Source: Camarhynchus parvulus (Eukaryota; Chordata; Aves; Passeriformes; Thraupidae). Taken from it: a stretch of 64,000 nucleotides of DNA. The notes under the pieces were generated by a model. The model was given only the letters and a program-made list of their open reading frames with translations. It did no database searches and was not told the DNA's origin. Made by a program: the position numbers and the translations under genes. This document shows positions 1 through 12,500 of this stretch, in pieces. The stretch lies in the NCBI RefSeq assembly GCF_901933205.1, contig NC_044584.1:12131001-12195000 (forward strand), in the 5' to 3' direction. How positions within the stretch are numbered: position 1 is the stretch's first letter; each line of letters starts with the position of its first letter.

Positions 1-3000
1 ATGGTAAAAAAGCCTCTCAAACCCAGCACCACTCACCCTCCTCACCCAGCCCTGCAAAGACTCAAAGTTCAAATCTTATCAGTGTGATACAGCTTATGCT
101 CAGAGCTGCTGCATTTCAGGAGGTGCTTCTGGGAGCACTTGTGAAGGAGATGTAGAATCTGTATCTTTTCTTCCTTTTTATGGAATAATTTGCTAAGTTT
201 ATTGGTTCTTCTCCAAGTATTGGCTCTGGTTTGTGTGTGGATTAAGGCTGTGCTGATTGACCTGCCCTGTAGCTTTGTCTTCTCAGCTGTGACTGCAGAA
301 AGTGGCCCTAAGGCACATGTCTCACAAGTGATCAGAGAAGCCTTGTGTTTGAGCTTTCAAATCCTCTCATAATTGGAATTTGTCCCTAATACTGAATGAC
401 ACTGAAAACGCCAGAATGTGCGAAAAAAAATCTTTGCCATTTTGAAATATCATCATCTGCTCTTTGCTGGAATGTAATTTAATTCATCAAACTGCTTCAT
501 TAATCAAACAGACTCATTCAGAGAGACATTTGATCACATGCATTGAGTCATCATGTCATCCTAACTACTTCTGAAATCATCTGAAAATCTATTCCTGTCA
601 CAGAAGCTTTAACAAGACTGTAAATTTGAAAGGAAATAGAAAGGCAGATAACTGGATCAATGATTTGTTAATGATGATATTGAACAACTCCTTACTCTTG
701 ATCCACAACAAAATTTTCAAAAACTAATGTGGGCAGGGTGTCCAAAACTGACAAGGTGCCAACACAGAGCTTGTGTGCAGGGATAATGATACTGCCTGTG
801 GGGCTCTAAGCAGCCATGCCAGGGAGCAAAGCTTTTGGCACAGCTGGCTGTGGTGGAAACCCATCTGGATTTCTCCCTGCACAGCTTTGGCTTTTGTTAG
901 ATGAGAGGGAGCAATTGATCCTGACTGTTGCTTTTCAATATGCCGTGCAGGAATTACGAGTGGCAAACCCAAAGCACGAATTAGTTCAGCCTTTTGCTCC
1001 TTCCTCTGGGCCAAGCCAGCTCTGAGCTCAGAGCAGCTGCAGCCCAGAGCTGTGGAGACATGAGCCATGGCTGCTTTGGGCATTGCTTTTGGTATTAATG
1101 GCAATGCCAGCCTCAAACTGGCACAATCTGCTGCTCCATCACCTGTGCCAGGCAGTGCAGAGCTGGGCACAGCCTGTCCCCTGCCTGTCCCTGTCCCCTG
1201 GCTGGGGAAGGAGCTGCTGCCACCACTGCCATGGGGCTGGGACCCTCTGCAGGCCCTTCACATGCTGAGGGCTGACAGGAAAAAAACTTCTAAGTCTTAG
1301 CTCAGTATCTACTGCACAAATGCTGGGAAAAGGCCTGATTTTGAGGTTTTCTGGGTGTTGATTGCAGATGTGGGTGTGTGACCCCATCTGCCTCCTGCAA
1401 TGAATGTCACTCCTTGCAGGATGATATTTAACCTCAGCACAGGAGGCTGTTGCCTAGAGCAGTGAGTGTCTGCAGATGGGCAGCCAGGAGCCCAGCCCCT
1501 CTCTCTCCCCTCCTGGCAACCCATTGCTGAACTTGCTGCTGCTGCTGCGGGCAGGGGAGCAGCTCATGCCAAGGTGTTCCCACCCTGCTGTGCCACAAGG
1601 GTGGGAGCAACTCCCTGGCACAACAGTCCCAATAAATCCCTTATTTGGAGAAGGGGAAAGCATCTCCAGAGATTTGCTTATGCTTCTCCAAATTCCTGAG
1701 CTGGCTCTAGTAAATTAGATATGTGGAAGTCATTGCTCTGTCTCAAAAATGAGATTGCAATCGCCTATTACCAAAGATCACTTTCAATTTCAGATGGCCT
1801 TAAGCTCCTTATGCCTCTGGGCATGTGCTAACTAATGCCACTGTTTAGCAGTCCTGTTTGCAATATATATTTTGTGAATTATTTCTGCCTAAATTTCCCC
1901 AAACAAATTTAGTTTGCCGTTTAAATGAGTCTCAGATACAGTCCCAGGCTTTGCTTTCAACAAGCAGTTGTCTGAACAAAACATAGTGCTCATAAATATT
2001 TGCTGAAAGCAAACAGCTGGGGCAAAATTCTAGGCTTTAAGTGGCTGAAATGGCTCTGAATATATTTGTTCTTTGCTTATTGTGATTATTCATCACTCTT
2101 CGTCTTGAAAGGAGAATGAAGCTGAAATTATACGCAGTGCTGCTGAGAAAAACAAAGGCTTTGTTAGAGAAACTGGGTGTTACATGTCTTTAGGTCAGAT
2201 CCCCTTTACTGCTTGTGTTTATTTTTTCACTGAAACAGTAATTTCAGGAAGTACTCTTGCTCATCCTTTGTGCAAGATTGTGGGTTTGGTTTTTTTTTTT
2301 TCTAGTATCACTGTCGTAACAATTTACTGATGAGCTAATATCAGAATCCATGGACTTTTGATCTTTTATGTCAATCTAAGAAAAATTGGTACATTATCAC
2401 AGACCCCTGTCACTGATGTCAGAATCCAGTAGTTACCAATCACTAAAGGTTGGCTGACATTAACTCTGGAGTTTCCACAGCTGTTCAAGTGCTGTGTCAT
2501 CAGAAAGGGGACTTTGCTGAAGTGACAGCTGCTATCTGCTACCTGCAGCTGATCCCATCCTCATTTCCAGCTTATTCTGACCCTGCCTACAAGACAAGAA
2601 TTGCCTGGATCATGCAATGGGTAAATTACAATGAGGGAACATATTTAGGATTTGATTTTAGGATATTAAGGATTTTGTTTTAGCCAGCTGCTTTATTCCC
2701 CATATGCCAAAGAATAAGGTTTGCCTTAATTCATGAATTCATAAGTTGGTCTAACAATTTCTTTTTAAAACATTGTCTGGTTTCTAGAAGGGAATAGAAT
2801 ATTAACAAGGAGAAATGACTGTGCCACAAAGCATCCAGAGTTTCATCAGAATGAAATCTGATTATAAAGTCTGGGCACTAAATTTCAGAGGGTAGATTCT
2901 TGAAAAACAGTTGTACCCTTGTCAAGAGGAATTCCCCAAATGTCAAAACCTTCCCAGTGTGTAGCAGGTACAGGTATGGATGTGTGTGGATGAGTTTCCC

Positions 3001-5019
3001 AGTGTGCTGGAGGGGGTGTGAAGATGCCTGGTGTTGGAGAGCCTTGGGTTTCAAAGCCATTACACCACAAATTGCCAGAGCCAGTGAGCAGCTGACATGG
3101 ATGGGGCAGCGTGCTCAGCATGAAGTGTCCTGACTTGTGATGTTCCCTTGTGCTTTTGAAGAGGAAGAGATGATTCCAGTCTTAACTTTTAGGTATCCTG
3201 CATTCCTTGGGAGATATAAGTAATTACAGTGTCCAGTTTTAAATTACTTTTGTGTCTGCAAGTACTTCCTGAGATGCTCAAATGCAAGCAAAGAGTCTAC
3301 AATTAAATTAGGTAGTCAAAGTACTTAAACTAGAATTTTTCTTTCCAATATGAAATGCCCTGGTAAGTTTAGATAATATATCCTAGTTATAGAACTTAAG
3401 CCCAATAGGCTTTATCAAAATACAGCAAATGATGAAGTATAAACTAAAAGAAAACAATTTTGCTTGAGTGATTGGAGCCTATATAAAAGAAGAAAGCAGG
3501 AAAGATTAGTTTCATAAGATTGGTTTGAAACAACATAAAGCAAGCTAAAATTTCTGGGTTACAAGCACATGGGGAGATCATGGGACCATGGAAAGCTGAA
3601 GATGCAACCTTGTGTGTGTAATGCAGTATTTATAATTAATGTGAAAATGGTTTGCATCCCCTTTACCTGCCCTTGTTATACAAGTAAGATAAAAATAAAT
3701 TGTGCATGGCTTAAACTCTTCATTGTCAGGATAAACATTTCTTGGACCTGTTTAAAGCTCCAATTTAAAAGTATATTGTCATGGGGCTTGAGCATAAATT
3801 GGTAAAATCTGTTCATATGATTAAATTATAAGTCTAAAACCACCTCATAAATAGAATACCTTGTGGAGGAAGCCAGTAAGAATGAAAATAGTTTGTTTTA
3901 TATTAAAGATGTAATAGATAAGAAGCCATAGATCTCTGGGCAGAGAGCTAAATCACAGTGATTATTTTTGTATTGGAATACACACTACATGGTATTATGC
4001 AGTCCTTGTTTAAGAGCACCCTCCTTCTACAAAAAGGTGAGAATTTTAATATAGTTGTGTGTTACTGATGCTCCAAATAGAGCTCATTATTAGCAGCTGC
4101 AAATTGGCAAAATGTGTTAGTGTGCAGTGACCCTGGGAGTTAAACTGTGCAAGGACTTGTCCTGTGCATCTCTGGTACCTGCAGTATCCCAGGGCTGGTC
4201 CTTCATCAGCCCACAAACTGAAGTTCTGAAGAAGTTCAAATTACTCTTTTGCATCAGAAAAGCTCTGCCATAAAGATGTTATGGTTATTTGTAATTCTCA
4301 AGGATAAACTGTATATCTGATCTTTTGAAGTGCTGCTGTGCCTAGTCAGTGATTCCTTGAACTAATTCTGTTGTAATTAATGAAGACTCTATCTAATCTC
4401 TTTTTCACCAGTCTTCAGGCTGGCTCATCTCTTCTCTGCCACCCAGCCAAATCATCAGAGAGCTGGAGCCATTCCCATTGTAACGTTTTAGGGACATAAA
4501 CTTAGCCTGAGTTCAGTGGCAAGGTTCCACAGTTTTAATGTAAAAATGCCCTTCTGTTGGGCACCCAGGTGGCAGCAGGAGGAGGCACAGGAGTTCCACA
4601 GGTGGGGTGCTAAGGGTGTTCTGAGCCCTTGCTGGGCTCCTCTGTAACCAAGAACAAAAAGGGAGGAAATTACTCATCTGCTGCTGTGATCTAATCCTAG
4701 AATAGAAGCTATACAAGAGCTTCTGTTTTAAAGATTCCTTTAGTTAATTTTGGGTGCATGCTGGGGTCAGGATTTGGGCTCTTCTCACTTATTTTTTGAA
4801 GCATCTGCAGAGAAAAGCAACACGTGCTCCACTGTGCTATTCTGAACTTGCTGGCTTTGCTGTCAGCCTAATGAGCCTGTCACAGGAGGCTGCATTCCAA
4901 ATGGTAAGAATTATTTGGATGAAATAATACCAGAATGTGTAAGAGAAAAAAAAATCACATTCTATTTTTAATGTAAAAGGGAAAAAATTACCCAGCAAAT
5001 CCAGCAGCATCTGCTTCTC
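1..5019. other. Single-copy noncoding DNA
   Basis: I see no gene here. The sequence is AT-rich and CpG-poor, with a somewhat GC-richer patch at about 1060-1270. A run of twelve T lies near 2290-2301. A good TATA-like string (TATATAAAAG) occurs at 3480-3489, but nothing downstream looks like a first exon, so it is probably fortuitous. Short open frames on both strands lack family resemblance and have no plausible splice context. Confidence 0.6.
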
Positions 5020-5469
5020 TCAGGTCATGGCACAGTCACAGGCTCTGGGCTTTGTGGCACAGAAATGGGCCTCAGTGCAATTAGAAGATACTTTTGGGAT
5101 CTGGCACTTTCTAGACCCTTTACCTGGTGGACTTTGAAGCTCACACTCCCTAGAGCATTTTTTCAAGTCCATGCCAGCTGACTGGGCATGCAGCATACTC
5201 CTGGAATTACATCCATTCTGTACTGGGTGCTGCCTGGATGGCAGCAGGGGTGCTTCCACCCCTGTTACATTTGGCTCATATTTGAGATTTATGGTACAGT
5301 TACTTTGATTTTTCATGGGCCAGACAAGGAGCCCATGTGAATTTCCTGACCACATAAATACCTCTGGTGTAGCCCAGAGTCCACAGGGGCAGGGATGATT
5401 ATGCAGAGCTGGTGATGCTTCCTCAGTGCCATTCCAGTTGTGCACTAGAGACCCAATACTGCAAAGCCC
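5020..5469 (-). pseudogene. Retroviral envelope-like fragment (surface subunit), decayed
   Basis: On the minus strand a frame stays open for roughly 148 codons, ending at 5020, with the upstream in-frame stop just beyond 5469. It contains five N-glycosylation sequons (NGT, NQS, NCT twice, NVT) and many cysteines. Its first half has the layout of the C-terminal part of a gammaretrovirus-type Env surface subunit. A short SGNSHGL string sits where CGN-x-AY is usual, followed by a WP, then NCT and PNVTG, in the expected order and spacing. The usual cysteine before GN is a serine. The second half, about residues 75-141, matches nothing I know. I see no signal peptide, furin site, fusion peptide or transmembrane segment, and no gag, pol or LTR next to it, so it would be an isolated relic. 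The resemblance is from memory of family patterns; a chance cysteine-rich frame remains possible. Confidence 0.38.
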
Positions 5470-8400
5470 AAGGCTGAATCATTAGCCCAGTTTCCACCCA
5501 GTTCTACTCTATAAACATGTATATAAATATATCACTTTGGGCACTATTAGAAGACCTGGACTTGACTCCCTCTTGTGTAATAAATGTACTGTGTGACCTT
5601 GGATGAGAGGTGGGATGAGAGGCTTTTTCCACAGCAATCCCTTATTTTTGCCTGTCCAAATTATCACAGCAAATTCATTTTGTTCTTCTTAATTAATTTT
5701 TTAGGAATGCTGATAACCTTCAGCTCCCAGTGGTTCAGTGGGACTGGTGTGTGATTGGTGCTTCTGGTGGATGAGCTCTGTTAGCTCCAGCTGGGCTCTC
5801 AAACATGGAAACACAGGAGCACTGCAAAAATCTGTACCCAGTTTGGAAATGCTGGTCCTCAGTACTCAGTGCACTTCTTCCAGTGTGAAGAAGTGCAAAA
5901 AACAAAACATCAGAGCTGGGATAATAATTCCTTTGGCAATGCTTTCAGAGCTGTGAGAGGAAAATGCTGCCATGAATGAGTGTTGTTTGTTACTGCAGCA
6001 CTGTGATGGTTTCTGTGCTCACAATGCTGTTGTCACTGGTACACCATTCCCATGTTTGTAACCAAATCTCACCTGTGCTCCTCCTCCAAATCTCTCCTGC
6101 TCTCTCTTTGGAATCAGATCTCAGTGGGCTGAAGTGAATCATGGCAAACATCTTTAGTTTGATGGAAGAAACAAAAGTTATTATTGTTGCAGTATTTAAC
6201 AACTACTGGTGAGAGGAAAATGGGTTCAAGTGCAAGAATTTCAGCATTTCATGCTGGGGCTCCTTTCTGAGAGGGTGTGCAGCACTTTGCAGTGCAGGCT
6301 CTGATACTCTCTGAAGGTTCAACAGTGCTGCCCTGTGTGTGCCCTTAACTGTGAGCATAAAATGCTGAACTGTCTTCCTGCTGGCACCCAGGAACCACTA
6401 GCTGGGCATTATTTCCAGAGATCACATTTCAGAAAAGGAAGAGCAGGTTTTTCACAGCACAGAGAGGTTTGGCTTCTTCCTCCCACTGTGATGGGGGAAA
6501 AAATCACTTTTTAATTCCCACCTGTGTCTCATCAAACTCAGGCATTTACTGGGGTAATGCAGTTGTTCAGAAATTATGCTAAAAGTATCATGAAGAAGGG
6601 CTAAGCTGTAATTGAAGTTTTGCTGTTATCTACAACAAGGGAATAGTGGCATAATTAGCTGGTTTGACACCAGATATTCTGTATATGCACCTGAAGGGGG
6701 CACAGGGAATGTCATCTACTAATATTCCCATCAGAAAGCAATAATGTTTTAACAAAAAAAGTGTCACTTCAGCACAGAAGAATTGCTGGTGCAGGTGAAA
6801 GCTTTTGTTCTGTATGGCTCTGTCTCTCCTGTTTGAAATACACACAGAAATGTAGAAAGTCCTGCAAAATGTAGGTAAATAAAATATCTGTTGAAAATGC
6901 CAGGGATGCAATGGAAAGCAGTAGCAGAGCTGGGGAATGCCTATGTGAATTATAATTTTGAGTTTGGTGTTGAATATATTGTCTGGCTATGGAAGTGATC
7001 GATACAGAAGTATCTTAGACTGACAAGCTGATTTTATATTCTTGATTGCTGCTCTCTCCCCTCAGCTAACATTGTTTTCCTTGAGTGTTTCTGGGGCACA
7101 AGGAAAAATAAAAAATGCATTCACTCCTGCGTTGTTTCCAATAGATATAATTGATTTTTGAGCAGGATCTTACTGTTTAAAATGTGAAGTAATGCCAGGC
7201 AGGTGTGTTTTACTCTCTGGCCAAGGTGGTGAGATGGAATACAGAAGGATCTGTATTCAAAAAAATCACAATAAATTAATTATTTTGAGGAGCCTCTGAA
7301 CAAGGCTGCCTTTCTCAGCAGCACCTGTGAGTGCATGTGAGATAATGGGTGGATCCCCTAAATCAGTGTTTCCTGTGGAGAACTCTTTTGTTGCTGATGA
7401 CATTGAGATAGAATCATGCTGAGTTATGGTAACAATTAAGAGGTTGTACTACTGAAGCCTGTTTTCATCAGAGTCCCATTGGATCAAAGCACTTTTATAT
7501 ATCTTTCAGCTTCTGTATCCTAGAAGACTTTGATCATAGGGAAGGGATTTACTGTGATAAATTTAGCAAAGAATGAAAAAAGCTGTAAGACTTCTGAACA
7601 GCAAGTAATGACTTTAGCCAGGATCTTGTGTAATTGGAAGGATTTATCCTGCCTACAGGATACAAAGGCCACAAAATCTTTTATTTTCCTGTTTATAGCC
7701 CTTGTCACTTACTGTCTTAAGTCCTGATGTGATGATCTGCCCCTTAAAATAGGAATATTTATGAAAGTGAAGCTTTTGCTTTCCTTTACCAGGAGTCATT
7801 TCCTGCAAGTGTATCACCAAAGGGGTGGCTGGTCTGATGAAGGAGCTGTAGCAGGGACACAAAGGGCTGTTGTGATAATGTGGAACATGGTTTTGGGGTT
7901 TTGGGTTGGAGTTTTTTTCCCCCTGGTGGAGGCAATGGAAGAGAGGAAATAAAGCCAATGGAGAATTAAGGATGTCTCATCCTTTGAAGAACTGAAGAAA
8001 AAAACATAAAAGTCTCTGCCATTCCATATAGTCAAACAGCAAAAACATTGATCTTCAGAAGCAGCTTGAGGTAGGAATAAAAGTGATACCAAAAGGGCTC
8101 AGCACTGTGCAGAGAAGGCAGCAAACTTTCCTGGGGTGGGGAAATCTGCATTCTTTCAACTGCCTCAGGAAGGCTTTAGGAAGATCCCACCACCTCAGTT
8201 TGGCCCTTTGGGATTGTCTGGAGACTCTTTGCTGTTATCAGTCAGTTCCTACTCTATCACTAGAAGAGCAGCTTTACTCTGAACACTTTTGCAAACAGAA
8301 GTATCTTTACCCTGAAGTGTGGCTGTACCACAGCTGCATCTGTGCAGCCACTGCAGATGAAGGTGTGACCGTGGTGTGGAGATGCCTGCTTAGTTTTTTG

Positions 8401-9183
8401 GTAACTGTCAGAAAACATCATATTTGGACAATGTTCTGTCCCATTTGGAGGAGAACACTACAGCACTACTTCTGGAGGAGCCTTCTCCAGCACTTGCATG
8501 CTTGGTTGTGAGTAATTGATGGATTTAGTACAGTAAGTGCTACTGCCTGTTCAGCTTGTAAGGATACAGCTTAATCAGCCACAGTTTTAAACTGTCATTC
8601 TGGGCTCAAAGCTTGGGTTTTCCATTTCAAAAACACACAAATTACAAAATCAGTATTTATTATTTAAATTTACTTTTATTTTTCAGCTTAAATATTTAAA
8701 ATAGATCTGGAATTTGAAGGTTTTATTTTAAACTTAAGACATAATAGGACTTTATGCCTGTAGCAATGTTGTATAGTACCAAAAGAAATACACCAACAAA
8801 GAATCTGTTCTTGTGAAGTGTGTATTTTATTCTTGTAAACATGTTCTCCTTTTGTAAACAAGCACAATCAAAAGATACAAGACCTTTACAAGGAATACAG
8901 CAGGTCCTTTGTATTAATGCTGGGTCCTGAGTAGCTTTTCCATTGTTGAAACTTTACAGTCAGATACTACAGGTTTCCACCTTTCTAGCCTCCTGAAGGA
9001 GTAGCTCTGAAGAGCACAGACTGGGCTAGGTTACTGAAAAGTTCTCTGCAGCAGACTTTGTGTTTCCATTTTGTGCTCTGCCTTTTCTCAGGGACCATCC
9101 CACACAGAAAATCCTCACGTCCATGATCAGCGTTGTCAAAGTCTGACAGAGCTTTCTGGTGATTCTGGGCAGCCCCCAATGCC
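5470..9183. other. Single-copy noncoding DNA
   Basis: No gene is recognised. The stretch holds AT-rich single-copy DNA. A 142-codon plus-strand frame at 8083-8511 has no recognisable domain and is best treated as chance. On the minus strand an AATAAA lies at 8826-8831 in a T/A-rich stretch that could be a 3' untranslated end, but no coding exon accompanies it. Confidence 0.55.
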
Positions 9184-9313
9184 GATGGATGGATGGATGG
9201 ATGGATGGATGGATGGATGGATGGATGGATGGATGGATGGATGGATGGATGGATGGATGGATGGATGGATGGATGGATGGATGGATGGATGGATGGATGG
9301 ATGGATGGATGGA
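9184..9313. repeat. (TGGA)n tetranucleotide microsatellite
   Basis: This is a perfect tetranucleotide array of about 32.5 units over 130 bp with no interruption. It produces long artificial frames on both strands (repeating Trp-Met-Asp-Gly or Ser-Ile-His-Pro), none of which is a protein. Lack of interruptions indicates recent length change, so it should be highly polymorphic. It lies immediately upstream of a CR1 LINE fragment. Confidence 0.98.
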
Positions 9314-9357
9314 GAGGAGCTCCCTGCCAAAAATAACTTGGAGGTCGATGAGCTGAT

Positions 9358-9570
9358 AATGTGTGCTTGCAGCCCAGAAAACCACTCATATCTTGGGCTG
9401 CATGAAAAGAAGCATGGCCAGCAGGGCAAGGGGGATGGTCCTGGATCCCTGGAAGTGTCCAAGGCCTGGCTGGACAGAGCTTTGAGCAGCCTGGTCCAGT
9501 GGAAGGTGTCCCATGGCAGAGGGCTGGGAATGGGAGATCTAGAAGGTCTCTTCCACACCACGACTTGATG
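9358..9570 (+). mobile_element. CR1 LINE 3' fragment with internal deletion
   Basis: The stretch matches my memory of the end of the avian CR1 LINE second reading frame and its 3' region, in plus orientation. Positions 9363-9432 correspond to the part reading TTGCAGCCCAGAAA ... TTGGGCTGCAT ... GTGGCCAGCAGG-like. The sequence then jumps, near 9440, to the terminal region with GAAGTGTCCAAGGCC, GGCTGGACAGAGC and GGAAGGTGTCCCATGGCAG. The intervening few hundred bases of the full element are missing, so this copy has an internal deletion in addition to the usual 5' truncation. The terminal short repeat (ATTCTATGA-like) is eroded, suggesting an old copy. Confidence 0.85.
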
Positions 9571-12500
9571 AAAGCTAAATAAGATCACCTTCTTTGTTTA
9601 GGTTTTTGACCAGATTGTCTTCAAAACATGCAATGGACACAAATGACTGTTTCTCATTCCTGGTGAAGCTGCAGAAAGTACCATAGGTGAACCTGACAAG
9701 TCTTGTTAAACGTGAGTGTTGTGTTCTCCTGTGATTTGTGTAAATCTGTGAACAATTTTTGCCTCCAGAAATTCACTGTGCTCTGCCTTAGTCTCATTTT
9801 TCTTTAAAAAGTCCAAGGCTGACCTCCTGCCAGGTGCTGCTATTTCAGTTATCAGCCTCACTTCCCCTCCCTCATCCAAGATATTTCCCAGACTTCTGCC
9901 ATTCACCATGAAGAAAGAATCAAGACAAGGCATTTTCCTTCCTCATTTATCATCCAGGGGACTGAGTGTCTGTTAAGTGTCAAGTGAAAGTCAGTGACAT
10001 CTCATCTTAATTATAGCAGACTTTTGGAGCTGGATATGCCCACAAGACTTTATTATAATAGAGGCAGCCTGAAGAAGGGGTATCAACAGACTCATTAGTA
10101 ACCATGGAAAGAAGGTGTTAATTAGGGAATGTGTGATCCTACCTAAGAGCAATTTGGGGCAAAAAAACTAGGTGAATGATAGGCAGATGAGCTGCCAGTG
10201 ATATATTATATCAAAATTATTGTGCACATTGCACTGGCATTAATGGTAGTGGCACAGCAGAGTGGGATGCTGGTTGATTCACATTAGTGTCAAGTCAGGC
10301 AGTTAAAACCCTAAAAATGAAATGAGGAAGTCTAATTGCCTGTTCAGAATCAAATAACATGCACTTTATTACCAAATTCCACCATTAACAGCCCAGAAAG
10401 CCAATTGTGGCTGTCAGGAAAAGGGACAGCTGAATGACAAATGTAAGGGGGGAACCATCTGGCTGGGGGCTGGGTACCAGTGCTGGTCCTGGCTCAGCAG
10501 CAGCTCAGCCACAGGGCTCAGGAGAGCAGCTGCTCATGTTAAACACATCTGATCACATGCTGGAGGCTCTAGAAACAGAAGTCATGTGCAAGTTAAGGAT
10601 AAACTGCAGCTTCATGCAGTCAGTACTTGAGAGAGATTTCCAGGGAGATTTGGAAGAGAAAGGAAGCAGTGAAGCTTGGCCTGAGGAGGGTGGAGATCCT
10701 GTGACTAAAATACAGACAGGCAGAGGTTGAATAATCTTGCCCAAGCCAAGGAGAGATTCTTCTACTGACTCTCAAATATTTAGAGCCTGACTTAAAAAGT
10801 GGCTTCACAGCATATGTCCAGCTGTGCTGATGGAACAAACTTTCGTTTCTACCCCTAAGAGCTGGGCCCTGCTCTGAGCCCTGCTGATTCACCCCAGGTT
10901 TCTGCACCCAGCTCAGCTCAAACTCCAGCCAGCTGGGCCAGGCTGTCTGTAGGTTTTTCAATAGGAAGTGGGTGTATGATCCTTTTACCCTTCACTAATC
11001 TTCTCTGCACCAGCATATTCTGTGGTGGCTTCCCTTTAATGCTGTTCAGGCGCCGGGCTCATACACTGGCAGTCTCTGTGCCCAATGAAGTGCCTCAATC
11101 AGGCCAGTGCTGTTTCTAATCAGCACAGGCCACCCAGGGCAATTCAGGGATTTCCTCCTGGGCAATGGGAAGCCATTAGCAGGTTCATACCATTTTGCTC
11201 TTATTTAATTACATCCCAAGGAGAGGACTGAGCTGGCAGGGCAGCTGAAGGCTGAGGTGACCCAGTAAGGACTCCAAGCATGAAGGTTTATTTTCTAATA
11301 ATTCATGCAGCATCCTTGCGGCAGCCTGTGGCAGAAGGGCCCTTGGTTTCACTCAGTGCACACATGCAATGTTTCTGTCCATGGCCACAGAAATACCCAT
11401 TGCTGAGGCTATCACACAGAACCATCCATGGGAATTGGCTTTTTGAGGTCCAGCAACACTTCCCACCTGAGCTGATTAAACCAGAGAGAGAGAGAGGATG
11501 CTGAGACTTCTTTTTATTCTCTTGGGCTTACAGCACTTGTGTCTGTCATAGAAGCCCACAGCACTAATGAAGTCCACTGTGCTCTGGAGGGATGTTCTGG
11601 CTCAGCCCCTGTGCACCTGGCCAGCCTCTCCTCTGAAGCAGCCTGCAGTGATGTCTTGGGGAAGGTGTGGGACTCACTGCTGATATCCTGCAGCTGAGAC
11701 TTTGGTGGGAGCTCTTTTGATCAGTGCTCAGCAGCCACCAGTGGCTGTTCCACATTTCCCAGGGTTGCACACACCTCTGGGAGTGTGCTCATTAGAACAC
11801 ATACACAAGGAATTAGGTTAAAAGTGACAAAACAATATCCAGAAATTAGAGGTGCTTGAGATTTTTCCAGTAAAATATAATGAGAGAAAGGTAACAAATA
11901 GAACCATAGTCATAGAGTTTTTTAAAATGCAGAGATAATTTGGACTGTTCTATTTCTATTGTACACAGAAGCTTAGGTGACTAAGGGCTTTAGAAGGTAA
12001 TTAACATTTTCCACTGATAAGATTCATACTGGTTTTCCTGTCTTGTTTTCTTGTGTCTTTTATTTTCTCAGCTTGCTTTTGATCTACCTTTCCAGCAGAG
12101 AAAAATAACTACTTGCTGCTAAATTAACACTCATAGATGGACAATTTTTTACAGGAATTCATTCTCCTGGTCTAATTAATGATGCCTAAATTTCCACTGG
12201 TGCCTCCAGTAATCCTTTGACAAAGAGTGTCTTCAAAACCTCTGGAAGTTTTAACTTTTCAAGGAGAGAATGAAGTGAAGCTGAAACTATTCTAGGATGG
12301 GATTAAGGAGGAAGCAGAATTAATAACAAATGGGCTTTGGAGTGCCTTTTTGATGAGGGAGTGAATTCTCTGCTAGCTTCTATGGAAAATATTTTTTACT
12401 GGATTGATTCAGATCTCGCTGGGACTGATCAGAATATTTCTTTTGATTTCAGTGGCCTTTGGGTCTGGTTCAGGGATTAAGTTCTGCCTTGAGTTTGCTT

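Noticed and set aside
3480..3489. TATA box of a gene promoter
   Set aside because: The string is good, but no CpG island, first exon or open frame follows.
8985..9588. Ser-Ile-His-Pro and Trp-Met-Asp-Gly repeat proteins on both strands
   Set aside because: They are translations of the TGGA microsatellite and not genes.
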